Source: Serripes groenlandicus
Lineage: Eukaryota; Mollusca; Bivalvia; Cardiida; Cardiidae
Direction of reading: 5' to 3'
NCBI GenBank assembly: GCA_031761405.1
Contig: JASEVX010000367.1
Span: 1 to 64,000 of the forward strand
Length of the DNA stretch: 64,000 nucleotides
In this document: positions 11,829-23,506 of the stretch, piece after piece
Position numbering within the stretch: the first letter of the stretch is position 1
How the letters are laid out: each line of letters begins with the position of its first letter
The notes under the pieces: generated by a model
Seen by the model: only the letters and a program-made list of their open reading frames with translations
The model's database searches: none
Told to the model about the DNA's origin: nothing
Translations under genes and position numbers: made by a program

Positions 11829-13083
11829 AAAAAAGAGCCTATTAGATCTATATGAGAGTTACACGGTACACTCATGTTCAGTAATAAATGAAGGGTCATT
11901 GAATAATTTGCTAAGAAACAAAGAAATAGCAATTTCTCTATTGTTTTAACATTTTGAACGATTCATCTGCTGAATGCAGGTACTAATATTAATACCTAGT
12001 TGTAGCAATTATGTAAACAATGCAGCTAATTATTTTACACGTATGAACATGAAAACATAAACAGTATAAATTGTGTGTGTTTCTTAATTCTTCACATGGG
12101 AAAAGATGCTCGTTTCTTGCACATCTCAGCAGCAAAATTGTTTTTTAGATTGTATAATTATAACACACTGCTCATATTGAGTATTTTATCATTGTTACCA
12201 TATTTGGGTCACATCATACGAAATCGACTTTCGAAAATTAGCGACCAGCGAGGTACCAGATCAGCCTTCGCCTCCAGCAGTCTGATCAGATACTTCCCTG
12301 TTCGCTTTCTAATCGTACGAACAAAATAATCCTCCAAAATAGAATACACGTTTAACACTTTCATTAAGTCAATGTCAATGGTAAGGTGAACGTCAAAGTC
12401 AGGTCAAAGCTTTAATTTAATGTTTCTGTATTTCACTTCATGTCGGCAATGACAATTAAAAGTGGTTAAAGGTGTCATGAAATTTAAAGATAGAATATCA
12501 TTTAAAGGTAAATGGGTAATAAGGATTTTAATTGAATGTGTGTTTCTTTTTCGTTCAAATACATGAAACACAACCTTTATATTTGTATATATATATATTA
12601 TATGTTAAAAGAAGGAGATTTACTTTACGAAATAAATTATAACGAAAATTTCAAACCAAGGGGAATAGCATAAGGTAGTATATGTCTGCGTAAGATATTG
12701 TTATCTCCCTTTAAGCATTTTTAGAACAAGTATTATATGTAACCATTCAAAAGGTTTCTTTTCATTTGTGTAATAAGTTTCATTTATTTTCAATCGGAAA
12801 CAAAAGAGCAGTTCCTATCCTTGTTTTGATGAAAATTCATAAAATATGACCTCTTTCAACGTTCGGTGATATGCATTTTGACTTGAATACAGTTATTTCT
12901 TATTAAACCAGTTCAGTCAATTTTAAGTAGCATGCATTTAATAAGAACTTTGGAAAATACTTGGTATTCATAAAACATACAAAGAAATGACTATATTATA
13001 TTATAAGGAAAGGAAACTTAGCCTGTGGAATGCCGAGCGTTTCAAATCAAAAACAGGTTTCTTTACGGACAATTTAGATGTAG
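11829..13083. other. AT-rich non-coding spacer
   Basis: No coding region or recognised repeat apart from a short (AT)n near 12585-12603. Confidence 0.4.
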
Positions 13084-13291
13084 ATTAATCCAACCACGGA
13101 TGTATCTGCTATTATTAGTCCTATGTGCATTTGAAATTAATCCAACCACGGCTGCATCTGCTATTATAAGTCCTATGTACATATGCAATTAATCCAACCA
13201 CGGACGTATCTGCTATTATTAGTCCTATGGGCGTTTGAAATTAATCCAACCACGGATGTATCTGCTATTATTAGTCCTATGCGCATTTGAA
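13084..13291 (+). repeat. 52-bp tandem repeat, four copies
   Basis: Copies start at 13084, 13136, 13188 and 13240, exactly 52 bp apart. Each contains attaatccaaccacgg, gtatctgctattattagtcc and tatg.gcatttgaa. Divergence is only a few bases per copy. Not coding. Confidence 0.95.
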
Positions 13292-14550
13292 ATGAACTAA
13301 AATTATATCATTTATAGCATGTATATATGTTTAACACATATTCTATCGACTTTTCAATTTTCCATAAGTAATGTTGCATGTGTGGCAGATAAGCCATTGT
13401 TTCCTTTAATAAAATTAACTACTAAACAGTCAAAGTCCCTTTGCTTTTGACATAAATTGTAATAAATTTGATTATTGTTCATTACAAAACTCACTTATCC
13501 TGTTAGCATTTCTATTATAATTTCTACCTTGTACATCTTACAACTAGTCTGTGAGCTCGAACAGTTACAGGAAAAGTGTATTGTTGAACACTGTAGCACT
13601 AACAATATAGCAGTCAAATTGTTTACTAGTTGCATATAGTTACAAGGACTAAGTTGGTTTGCAGCATTCACCCATTGTTTTCTGAATATTTGTCAATGGT
13701 AAGTCATGTTTCGGTATAAAAACTTAAATCTTTATTTGAAAACCAACACTGTGGACTCTGCATAAAGTATCGACCCGGATCAGCCTAAGCATGCCACACA
13801 GGCTAACTCGGCTATACACTTTTCGCCTCCTGTGGATTTTCTATTTCAGGAATCATTACTCTATACCTCTTTCCCACTGAGACGGAATGTGTCGGCCCGG
13901 ATCAGTCTGTGCGGACTGCGCAGGCTAATCTGGATTGATACGTTACACAGAGGCCATAATGTTGTTTATCCCGGGACAGCTCGTGTTACTTCCTTACAAT
14001 GTGTTTTATAATTAATACATTAGTTCTAGAGGCAACATTTCTCCGACAAATATTTTAATTTCAATTTCAACATTTGATCACCCATTATACAAAAATATTT
14101 ATAAATATAGGGAAATATAAAACAGCAAAGTATCAATTTTAAAACAATGGGGAAAGTCTACGCCGTGTAAATTATTTTGATGTCATTCTTTCTTGCTTAA
14201 TTTGTAAAGAAACATTAAAAACAAATGTCCACACAATAATGAAAACAACAGAAGGAAAGCATGGCAGCCTTTGGGCATTTCATGGTTTCCTCATGCTGTT
14301 TGCATGTGCCAACCGAGATAATACAGATGTATTCAATTGAAGTGCAAAAACGTTTTTGGGTACGAGTACATGTAGGTATTTTCTATTTTATTTTTTATAT
14401 TTTATTATAATCATTATTATTATTATCATCATAATTATACTGATACGGAAAGAAATTTATTCATAATGATAAGCATTAACCTCGCAGGATGCCTTAATTC
14501 TGCAGGAAACTCTGTATTTAATCAATTTTAAAATGACAGAGGAGAAAAAA
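13292..14550. other. Spacer with a ggatcagtctgtgcgg repeat
   Basis: Mostly AT-rich unassigned sequence. About 13768-13985 contains two similar modules, gacccggatcagcctaagcatgccacacaggctaact and gcccggatcagtctgtgcggactgcgcaggctaatctgg. This is a dispersed GC-richer repeat style known from bivalve genomes. No gene is supported. Confidence 0.5.
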
Positions 14551-16345
14551 CTAGAAATACTGTGAGCAAAGCTCACTAAAGAATACCCCCCGCTCCCCTC
14601 CCAAAGCATCGGATACATTGGTAAAGTTTCTACTTTGCTTATCTTCCCTTGGAAGAATCTGAGGAGAAAAATCTTCCTTCATGCATATCTACATATAATG
14701 TGTAGCCTTCATATACAGTTTGACTCAGTAGTGCTTACAAGAAATGTAGAGGTATGTGCACAGGAGTCCCTCGCAGGCAACCTCTAAGTTGAATTATCTG
14801 CCCTTGGAAGAATCCGAGGCGTATGATCTTCCTTCATGCATATCTACATATGATGTGTAACCTTCATGTAAAGTTTGAACCAAATCCATTGAGCCGTTTA
14901 GGAGGAGTAGTGCTTACAAGAAATGTGGAGGTATGTGCACAGGAGTCCCTCGCAGGTAACCTCTAAGTTGAATTATCTGCCCTTGGAAGAATCCGATACA
15001 TATGATCTTCCTTCATGCATATCTACATATGATGTGTAACCTTCATGTAAAGTTTGACCCAAATCCATTTAGGAGGAGTAGTGCTTACAAGAGATGTGGA
15101 GGTATGTGCACAGGAGTCCCTCGCAGGTAACCTCTAAGTTGAATTATCTGCCCTTGGAAGAATCCGAGGCGTATGATCTTCCTTCATGCATATCTACATA
15201 TGATGTGTAACCTTCATGTAAAGTTTGAACCAAATCCATTGAGCCGTTTAGGAGGAGTAGTGCTTACAAGAAATGTGGAGGTATGTGCACAGGAGTCCCT
15301 CGCAGGTAACCTCTAAGTTAAATTATCTGCCCTTGGAAGAATCCGAGGCGTATGATCTTCCTTCATGCATATCTACATATGATGTGTAACCTTCATGTAA
15401 AGTTTGAACCAAATCCATTGAGACGTTTAGGAGGAGTAGTGCTTACAAGAAATGTGGAGGTATGTGCACAGGAGTCCCTCGCAGGTAACCTCTAAGTTGA
15501 ATTATCTGCCCTTGGAAGAATCCGAGGCATATGATCTTCCTTTATGCATATCTACATATGATGTGTAACCTTCATGTAAAGTTTGACCCAAATCCATTGA
15601 GCCGTTTAGGAGGAGTAGTGCTTACAAGAAATGTGGAGGTATGTGCACAGGAGTCCCTCGCAGGTAACCTCTAAGTTGAATTATCTGCCCTTGGAAGAAT
15701 CCGAGGCATATGATCTTCCTTCATGCATATCTACATATGATGTGTAACCTTCATGTAAAGTTTGAACCAAATCCATTGAGCCGTTTAGGAGGAGTAGTGC
15801 TTACAAGAAATGTGGAGGTATGTGCACAGGAGTCCCTCGCAGATAACCTCTAAGTTAAATTATCTCCCCTTGGAAGAGTCCGAGGCGTGTGATCTTCCTT
15901 CATGCATATCTACATATGATGTGTAACCTTCATGTAAAGTTTGAACCAAATCCATTGAGCCGTTTAGGAGGAGTAGTGCTTACAAGAAATGTGGACATAC
16001 GGACGTACAGACGAGAGCTACATTGTGCAATTTATTTTTGTGGGGTTATTTTTTCTGTCTCAGTTGGGTTTATAAGGTTAACATTAGCCGTACAGACGAG
16101 AGCTACATTGTGTAATTTATTTTTGTGGGGTTATTTTTTCTGTCTCAGTAGTGTTTATAAGGTTAACATCAGCCTTTCAGACGAGAGCTACATTGTGCAA
16201 TTTATTTTTGTGGGGTTATTTTTTCTGTCTCAGTTGTGTTTATAAGGTTAACATCAGCCTTTCAGACGAGAGCTACATTGTGTAATTTATTTTTGTGGGG
16301 TTTTTCTTTTGTATCAGTTCTTATAAGGTTAACATTGAAAGTTTC
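14551..16345 (+). mobile_element. D-core element with 179-bp monomers
   Basis: The head has gtgagcaaagctcacta (a small hairpin) and gaataccccccgctccc. Monomers carry ggtatgtgcacaggagtccc, tcgcagg.aacctctaag, atctgcccttggaagaatccgagg, gatcttccttcatgcatatctacatatgatgtgtaacc and gagccgtttaggaggagtagtgc. The motif at 14751, 14930, 15101, 15280, 15459, 15638 and 15817 gives 179 bp every time except one 171-bp copy with a small deletion. The copies are nearly identical, which suggests recent expansion or homogenisation. It runs into an 85-bp array. Confidence 0.9.
16010..16345 (+). repeat. 85-bp tandem repeat, four copies
   Basis: Copies start at 16010, 16095, 16180 and 16265, exactly 85 bp apart. 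Each has gacgagagctacattgtg, aatttatttttgtggggtt, ttttctgtctcag and tttataaggttaacat. It directly follows the acggacgtaca tail of the 179-bp array, so it looks like an amplified 3' end of that element. Not coding. Confidence 0.95.
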
Positions 16346-16575
16346 TAATGGTATTATTATTAAAACAAATAACTATACAAATAACTAAATGCAATCTATT
16401 TATTTCTTAAAAAATACATATACTTATATGTGCATCATTTAACTTATAATATCTCAATAACTAACTACAAAATTCCTGATGAAGCTTCTTACATGAGTCA
16501 TCAGGCTTTGTATTCTTGAGAATATTTTTAGCTCTACAATGAATTTTTTAAATTTTAGTTGTCAGTGGTATTAAA

Positions 16576-17606
16576 CAAGAGGGCCCATGTACTGCAATGC
16601 AAAACACATCAAGATAATTATTCTGAATGCAACCTCAACAGTGTTAACAAGATTTGTCTTCATTTGGTCTAGTGATCTATATTTTTTTACCTGGTATGAC
16701 CCATATTCCAACTTGATATCATCAAGACAACATTCTGACAAATTTTCAACTTGCTCAAAGTAAAAATGCGTCCTCCGGAGTTTAAACAATATTTTCCTTT
16801 ATTGACCTTGTTTCTGACCTAATATGACCCATATTTGAACTTGACCTAGATATAATTCAGACAAACATTCTGCTGAAGCAAAAAATGTGGCATCTAAAGT
16901 GTTAACAAGATTTTCCTTCAATTTGGCCAAGTGACCTAGTTTTTGACCCTACATGACCAATATTTGAACTTGGCTTAGATATCATTTAGATAAACATTCT
17001 CATTAAATGTCAAGCTGCTGTAGCAAAACATGCGTATTCTACAGAGTTAACAAGATGTTCCTTCAATTTGGCCTAGTGACCTAGTTTTAGACCCGGCATG
17101 ACCCATATTTAAACTTGGCCTCAATATAATTCAGCTCAACATTCTGACCAAATTTCAAGCTGCTGAAGCAAAACATGCGGCTTCTACAGAGTTAATAAGA
17201 TTTTCCGTCAATTTGGCCTAGTGACCTAGTAACTTACCCAATATGACCCATATTTAATCTTGACCTAGATATCCTTAAAACAAACATTCTGACAACATTT
17301 CAAACTGCTGAAGCAAAAATTGCGGCCTCTGGAGTGTTAACAAGATTTTCATTCAATTTGACCTAGTTGACCTACATATCATCAAGACAAACATTCTGAT
17401 AAAGTTTGAACATGCTCAAGTTGAAAATGTGGCCTCCAGAGTGTTAACAAGATTTCCCTTCAATTTGACCTAGTGACCTTGTTTTTTACCTCATATGGCC
17501 CAGTTTCAAACGTGTCCAAGATTTGATGAAGATAAATGTTCTGATAAACTTTCATGAACAAAATGTGATTACAATAGCTCACCTTGCAAGTGCATAGGTG
17601 AGCTAA
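16576..17606 (+). mobile_element. A-core element, second copy
   Basis: CAAGAGGGCCCATG head, about seven A-type monomers (cctagtgacctag, tatgacccatatt, acattctgaca, gtgttaacaagattttcc), and tail caatagctcaccttgcaagtgcataggtgagctaa. The head lacks the usual gctcacctg segment. Its 5' part from about 16692 is duplicated at 19432-19583. Confidence 0.85.
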
Positions 17607-17675
17607 AAGTGATCAAACTTTACTTGTATGTAGATGTTTTAAAACTAATAATATTCTCAAGAATGGTTGGCGACT

Positions 17676-19130
17676 ATTAACCCTTTCCCTCATACGACAA
17701 TTCTGCAGCAGACAACTTGGAACGTATTTTATCAAACAAGAGGCCCAAGAGGGCCAGTATCGCTCCACGGCCATAAGGCAAAAATCAAATCTCCAAATAG
17801 CCCTGCCCCCTAGTGGCCATATTTTTTTAACAACCACCATGGCTTAAAGGAATCTTGTAGAGTATCACCCAAGGAATGTTTCTGCAAAATTATTTGAAAA
17901 TCGGCCTGACACTTTCGGAGGAGAGGATATTTTAAGTTTTCACCATAGCCATATAAGGCAAAATAGCCCCACCACATGGCGGCCATATTTTTCAACCAAT
18001 CAACATGGCTTGAAGGAATCTGATAGAGGGTCACCCAAAGAACATTTCTACAAAATTATTTGAAAATCTGCTCAACACTTTCGGAGAAGAAGATTTTTAA
18101 AATTTTCACTATGGTCATATAGAGCAAAATAGCCCCGCCCTCTGGCGGCCATATTTTTCGACCAATCAACATGGCTTGAAGGAATCTGAAAGAGGGTCAC
18201 CCAATGAACATTTCTACAACATTATTGAAAATCGGCTGAACACTTTCGGAGAAGATTTTTTAAGTTTACACTATAGCTATATAAGGCAAAATAGCCCCGA
18301 CCCTGGCAGCCATGTTTTTCCACCAATCAACATTTCTTGAAGGAAGATCTAATAAAGGGTCACCCAAGGAACATTTCTACAAAATTATTTGAAAATCAAC
18401 CCGACACTTTCGGAGGAGAAGATTTTTAAAGTTCTCTCTTTAGCCGTATAAGGCAAAATAGCCCCACCCTCTGGCGGCCATGTTTTTTTACCAATCAACA
18501 TGGCTGGAAGGAATCTGATAGAGGGTCACCCAAGGAACATTTCTACAAAATTATTTGAAAATCTGCTTAACACTTTCAGAGAAGAAGTATTCACTATGGT
18601 CATATAAGGCAAAATAGCTCCGCCCTCTGGCGACCAATCAACATTTCTTGAAGGAATCTAATAAAGGGTCACCCAAGGAACATTTCTACAAAATTATTTG
18701 AAAATCAGAGAAGAAGATTTTTTAAGTTTTCACTATTTTTTTCTTTTGGTTGCCATGGAAACCAGAATTATGGATGGATAAAAAAAAATTGAAGGAATTT
18801 AAGAGAGGACCTTGAGAGGATGCTTCCTATGAAGTTTCAACCAAATTGGCCAAGTGGTTAGTGAGAAGAAGTTGTTTAAAGGAAAAAGTTAACGAACGCA
18901 CGCACAACGAACAATTCGCCATGACATAAGCTCGACTGGCTTTCAGCCAGTGGAGCTAAAAATAGAAAATCTCAATAATTGAATGGATAACCTATGACAA
19001 AAAGGGGAAAACATTGTGGCAAAAGAAGAAATTGCAGGTTTTGTGCAATTTCTTCTTTTGTCACTTATGTTTTCAAAAAGCTGTCTGCTGCAGAGGCATC
19101 AGAAAGCGTCTATATGAGGGAAAGGGTTAA
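17676..19130 (+). mobile_element. piggyBac-like MITE with nested element
   Basis: TTAA at 17676-17679 and 19127-19130 flanks inverted tips CCCTTTCCCTCATA / TATGAGGGAAAGGG. The MITE is split at 17736/18960 by a B-core element; without it the body is about 224 bp, the same as the intact copies. The paralogous position in the second duplication unit is unoccupied (gactaTTTAgccttg at 20884-20897), so this copy inserted after the duplication. TTAA duplication and CCC..GGG ends are the rule for piggyBac elements. No protein. Confidence 0.85.
17737..18959 (+). mobile_element. B-core element, 161-169-bp monomers, nested in MITE
   Basis: CAAGAGGCCCAAGAGGGCC head, atcgctcc, then about six B monomers: gccccgccctctggcggcc, atttttcgaccaatcaacatgg, cttgaaggaatctgatagag, ggtcacccaaggaacatttc and cactttcggaggagaag. 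The caatcaaca motif at 17997, 18162, 18323 and 18492 gives 161-169 bp. The 3' part has ggttgccatggaaaccagaatt, ttgagaggatgcttcctatg and the hairpin ctggctttcagccag, then tggagctaa. No protein. Confidence 0.9.
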
Positions 19131-19252
19131 GCCTTGTGATCAGCAGCATTGTCATTTTTAACACGTCTATATGTTCACTGTTCTTCTATCCTTACAACAA
19201 GGCAAACATTTAAAATGTACTGAAACTTATCCAAAGATCACAACCTATTCAC

Positions 19253-19431
19253 TTACGACCTTTCGGACCCAAGTTTAATGATCATGTTACTCATTTTTTT
19301 CTTGATGTTGTCTGGCTTTCTCAAATGTACAAGTCCACCATTTTTCATGCTTTTTCTGACTGCTTTCTCTATCTCATGTTTTTTCAGACATTTTTTGGTT
19401 AAGATGTTCACACTAAATAGTACGCGAAGTT
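19253..19431 (-). pseudogene. Truncated copy of the Myb/SANT-like terminal exon
   Basis: Minus-strand frame from the duplication junction to a stop at 19253. It repeats the last ~58 residues of the gene ending at 21015 with only a few changes (for example NKKC to TKKC and the following P to L). It lacks the WTVEEEKE start of the domain and any splice acceptor because the duplication breakpoint lies inside the exon. It is therefore unlikely to be expressed as a functional exon. Confidence 0.85.
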
Positions 19432-19583
19432 ATGACCCATATTCCAACTTGGACTAGATATCATCAAGACAACATTCTGACAAATTTTCAACTTGCTCAA
19501 AGTAAAAATGCGTCCTCCAGAGTTTGAACAATATTTTACTTTATTGCTCTGTTTCTGACCCAATAGGACCCATATTCGAACTT

Positions 19584-20360
19584 GATGGCCCTATATCGCT
19601 CACCTGATTTAATAGAACTTCAATAGTTTTCAAAGATTTTACTCTATACATATTAGGAAAACAAACAACTCCCCTGGTGGCCATGTTTTTCAACGGATCA
19701 GATTTATTTGAATAACCTTGGAAGAAGATCACCCAAGGAACATATGTGCCAAATAATCTTAAAATCAGGCAGGAGCTTTTGGACAAGATTTTAAGGATTT
19801 TACAATGCACATATAAGGAAAACAAGCCCCGCCCCCTGGTGGCCATGTTTTTTCAATGGATCGGATTTATTTGAACAATCTTGGTAGAAGGTCCCCAAAG
19901 GAACATTTGTGCAAAATAATTTTTAAATCGGGCTAATACTTTTGGACAAGAAGATTTTTAAAGTTTTAACAATGCAAATATAAGGAAAACAAGCTCCGCC
20001 CTCTTGGGTCATGTTTTTTAACAGATGGAAAATATTTGAACAATCTTGGTAAAGGGTGCCCCAAGGAACATTTGTGCAAAATAATTTTCAAATCGGGCCA
20101 GTACTTTTGGATATGAAGATTTTTAATGTTTTAAAAATGCACATATAAGGAAAACAAGCTTCGCCCCCTGGCGGCCATGTTTTTCAACGGATCGAAAATA
20201 TTTGAACAATCTTTGTAGAGGGTACCCCAAGGAACATTTGTGCAAAATATTTTCAAATCGGGCAGTACTTTTGGACAAGAAGATTTTTTAAGATTTGGCA
20301 ATTTTCCCCTTTTCTGATGCCGCAGCAACCAAAGTTCTACTTGGAATTAAATTCTTTGAA
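19584..20360 (+). mobile_element. G-core block, B-related monomers
   Basis: It begins abruptly inside an A monomer with atggccctatatcgctcacctga, so its true head is missing. Monomers of about 160-175 bp share tataaggaaaacaagccccgcc, tggtggccatgtttttcaa, atttgaacaatcttggtagag and gggccagtacttttggac. It ends with gatgccgcagcaaccaaagttct and passes into A monomers. It may be a recombinant between families. Confidence 0.65.
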
Positions 20361-20741
20361 CAATTTTTTGAACACTATTTTCCTTCAATTTGACCTAGTG
20401 ACCTACTTTTTGACCCGACATGATCCACGTTTGAACTTGACCTACATATCATCATGACAAACGTTCTGATAAAGTTTGAACATGCTCAAGTTGAAAATGC
20501 GGTCTTCAGAGTGTTAACAATATTTCACTTCAATTTGACCTAGTGACCTTGTTTTTGACCTCATATGACCCAGTTTCAAACTTGTCCAAGATTTGATGGA
20601 GATGAATGTTCTGATAAACTTTCATGAAGATTGGATGCAAAATGTAGCCTGTAGAGTGTTAACAAGCTGAAATGTTGACGACGCACGCCGAACAAAATGT
20701 GATCACAATAGCTCACCTTGCGAAGTGCATAGGTGAGCTAA
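20361..20741 (+). mobile_element. A-core 3' portion in second duplication unit
   Basis: About two and a half A monomers followed by the tail gacgacgcacgccgaac, caatagctcaccttgcgaag, tgcataggtgagctaa. This is the paralogue of 17340-17606. Confidence 0.8.
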
Positions 20742-21014
20742 ATATTATCAAACTTTACTTGTATGTAGATATTGTAATACCTATGCAAAGTATGTAACAA
20801 AAGTGACTGGTACAGTTAAATTAATATGCATTATCGAAAACTGGATGTTTTAAAATTAATAATATTCTCAAGAATGGTTGGCGACTATTTAGCCTTGTGA
20901 TCAGCAGCATTGTCATTTTTAACACGTCTATATGTTCACTGTTCTTCTGTCCTTACAACAATGGCAAACGTTTAAAATGTACTGAAACTTATCCACAGAT
21001 CACAACCTATTCAC

Positions 21015-22585
21015 TTACGACCTTTCGGACCTAAGTTTAATGATCATGTTACTCATTTTTTTCTTGATGTTGTCTGGCTTTCTCAAATGTATAAGTCCAC
21101 CATTTTTCATGCTTTTTCTGACTGCTTTCTCTATCTCGTGTTTTTTCGGACATTTTTTGTTTAAGATGTTCACACTGAATAGTACGCGAAGTTCTTTTTC
21201 CTCTTCAACAGTCCACTTTTGCCGTACCGGCTGGCCAACTAAAAAAAAAAAAAACACTGAAATGATTGTTGATGGAGGATACTCAGGTTGAGGCTCCTGA
21301 CAAGTCGCTAGTGGATGATCAGGTTGAGGCTCCTGACAAGTCGATAGTGGATGATCAGGTTGAGGCTCCTGATGAGATGGTGGTGGATGATCAGGTTGAG
21401 GCTCCTGACAAGTCGATAGTGGATGCTCAGGTTGAGGCTCCTGACAAGATGGTGGTGTATGATCAGGTTGAGCCTTCTGACGAGTTGGTGGTGGTTGCTT
21501 AGGTTGAGGCTCCTGACGAGTTGGTAGTGGTTTCCTAGGCTGATGCTCCCGACGAGTTTGTGGCTGATGCTCCGGTTGAGCCTCCTGACAAGTTGATAGT
21601 GGATGCTCAGGTTGAGGCTCCAGACGAGTTGGTGGTGGATGATCAGGTTGAGGCACCCGACAAGTTGGTGGTGGATGATCCGGTTGAGGCTCCCGACAAG
21701 TTGGTGGTGGATGCACAGGTTGAGGCCCCCGACGAGTTGGTAGTGGTTTCTCAGGTTGAGGCTCCCGACGAGTTTGTAGCTGATGCTCAGGTTGAGCTTC
21801 CTTACAAGTCGATAGTGGATGCTCAGGTTGAGGCTCCCGACAAGTTGGTGGTGGATGATCAGGTTGAGGCTCCTGACAAGTTGGTGGTGGATGCTCAGGT
21901 TGAGGCCCCTGACGAGTTGATGGTGGATGCTCAGGTTGAGGCTCCTGACAAGTCGCTAGTGGATGATCAGGTTGAGGCTCCTGACAAGTCGATAGTGGAT
22001 GATCAGGTTGAGGCTCCTGACGAGATGGTGGTGGATGATCAGGTTGAGGCTCCTGACAAGTCGGTGGTGGTTTCTTAGGTTGAGGCTTCTGACGAGTTGG
22101 TGGTGGTTGCTCAGGTTGAGGCCCCCGACGAGTTGGTGGTGGTTTCTTAGGTTGAGGCCCCTGACGAGTTGGTGGTTGCTCATGATGAGGCCCCCGACGA
22201 GTTGGTGGTGGTTGATCAGGTTGAGGCTCCTGACGAGTTGGTGGTGGTTTCTTAGGTTGAGGCCCCTGACGAGTTGGTGGTGGTTGTTCAGGTTGAGGCT
22301 CCTGACAAGTTGGTGGTGGTTTCTTAGGTTGAGGCCCCTGACAAGTTGGTGGTAGTTTCTTAGGTTGAGGTCCCTGGCGATTTGGTGGTGGTTTCTTAGG
22401 TTGAGGCCCCTGACAAGTTGGTGGTAGTTTCTTAGGTTGAGGCCCCTGCCGATTTGGTGGTGGTTTCTTAGGTTGAGGCTCCTGACAAGTTGGTAGTGGT
22501 TTCTTAGGTTGAGGCTCCTGACAAGTTGGTGGTGGTTGCTTAGATTCAGATTTTAATCTTTTCACCTCTCCACTGCCATGTTCTC
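21015..22585 (-). CDS. Pro-rich repeat protein with C-terminal Myb/SANT-like domain
   Basis: Terminal coding part of an unrecognised gene. It starts after an acceptor (atattttag) at 22585, with REHGSGEVKRLKSESK, and continues into about 35 copies of a 12-residue unit of the type CQEPQPKKPPPT with Cys/Arg and KK/DH/EH alternatives. The C-terminal ~70 residues (VRQKWTVEEEKELRVLF, then CPKKHEIEKAVRKS, then NIKKKMSNMIIKL) look like a Myb/SANT-like DNA-binding helix bundle, with W at the first core position. A T14-AG tract at 21239-21254 is a strong acceptor before GQPVRQKW, so the FFFF stretch in the open frame is probably intronic. No phase-1 donor was found to match it, so that junction is unresolved. 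The stop is TAA-type at 21015-21017. Role unknown; DNA binding is inferred. Confidence 0.65.
21270..22545 (-). repeat. 36-bp coding minisatellite
   Basis: About 35 tandem copies of 36 bp (plus-strand type ggttgaggctcctgacaag..ggtggtgg). Because 36 is divisible by 3, frames stay open on both strands. The minus-strand frame is linked to a Myb/SANT-like domain and a good acceptor, while the plus-strand frames (for example 21560-22078) end without a domain. Variants such as gatagtggatgctca recur in patches, showing local block duplication. Confidence 0.9.
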
Positions 22586-22624
22586 CTAAAATATAAGATC
22601 CATTCATACAAAATTGCTGATGAA

Positions 22625-23494
22625 CCCCTTTATGACACTATGGTCTCGATACACTCAAAAGGGCATACTCCACTGTAGCATGGTCACAACTTTCAACATT
22701 TAAAGAGGCATGGGTACAAAAGGAAGGATAAGCTGCGTTTTGAGGTATTTATGAACTAGCTTATTATTTCCAAATGAAGGAGTATCAAAAAGCAAAGTGA
22801 ATTTTAACTTTAAAAAATATTCCACGAGTTCATAACATCATAGTGGGGTTTGTAGTAGAGTCCGTTATGCCATTAAGGGGTTTTAAATATTCATGATATA
22901 CTTTAGGACAAGATTGAAAGATCAGTCTGAGTCCAGGATGTCTCAGTGGGGTTTGCAGTAGAGTCCACTATGCCTTTAAGGGGTTCTATTAAGTCTTTGA
23001 ATTGAAAATGGGGTTTGCAGTAGAGTCCACGATGTCATTAAGGGGTTCTAAATATTCTAGATACAAGGTTTAACAAATCAGTCTGAGTCCATGATGTCTC
23101 AGTGGGGTTTGCAGTAGAGTCCACTATGCCTTTAAGGGGTTCTATATATTTAAGTCTTTGAATTGACAGTGGAGTTTGCAGTCAAGTCCACAATGTCATT
23201 AAGGGGTTCTAAATATTCAAGATACAAGGTTTAACAAATCAGTCGAGTCCATGATGTCTCAGTGGGGTTTGCAGTAGAGTCCACTATGCCTTTAAGGGGT
23301 TCTATATATTTAAGTCTTTGAATTAACAGTGGGGTTTGCAGTAGAGTCCACAATGTCATTAAGGGATTCTAAATATTATAGATACAGGGTTTAACAAATC
23401 AGTCTGAGTCCATGAAGTCTCTGTGGGGTTGGCAGTAGAGTCCACTATGCCTTTAAGGGGTTCTAAATAGTTAAGTCTTTGAATTGACAGTTGG
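22625..23494 (+). repeat. Dimeric ~160-bp satellite, block 1
   Basis: Each ~160-bp unit has two related halves of ~80 bp: agtggggtttgcagtagagtc with ccactatgcctttaaggggttct, and the same start with ccacgatgtcattaaggggttct. The motif at 22951, 23107, 23267 and 23428 gives 156-161 bp. It lies in the intron between the exons at 22585 and 26709. No protein. Confidence 0.9.
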
Positions 23495-23506
23495 GTTAAT
23501 CAGTGA

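Larger units (their letters stand above)
16692..21191. repeat. Tandem segmental duplication
   Basis: Unit 1 starts near 16692 (tatgacccatattccaacttg) and ends at 19431 (agtacgcgaagt). Unit 2 starts at 19432 with the same tatgacccatattccaacttgg and reaches the matching gaagt near 21191. Both units contain A-core monomers, then caaactttacttgtatgtagat, ggttggcgacta and the terminal exon of the minus-strand gene. Unit 1 additionally carries the MITE at 17676-19130, and unit 2 carries the core-G block at 19584-20360. Confidence 0.85.

Noticed and set aside
12075..12329. 84-residue open frame in the 12-kb spacer
   Set aside because: No motif, no splice sites, AT-rich composition typical of chance frames.
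21560..22078. 172-residue plus-strand frame rich in Val, Glu, Ala, Pro and Asp
   Set aside because: A by-product of a 36-bp repeat whose length is divisible by three. The minus-strand frame joins a recognisable domain and splice site, while this one does not.
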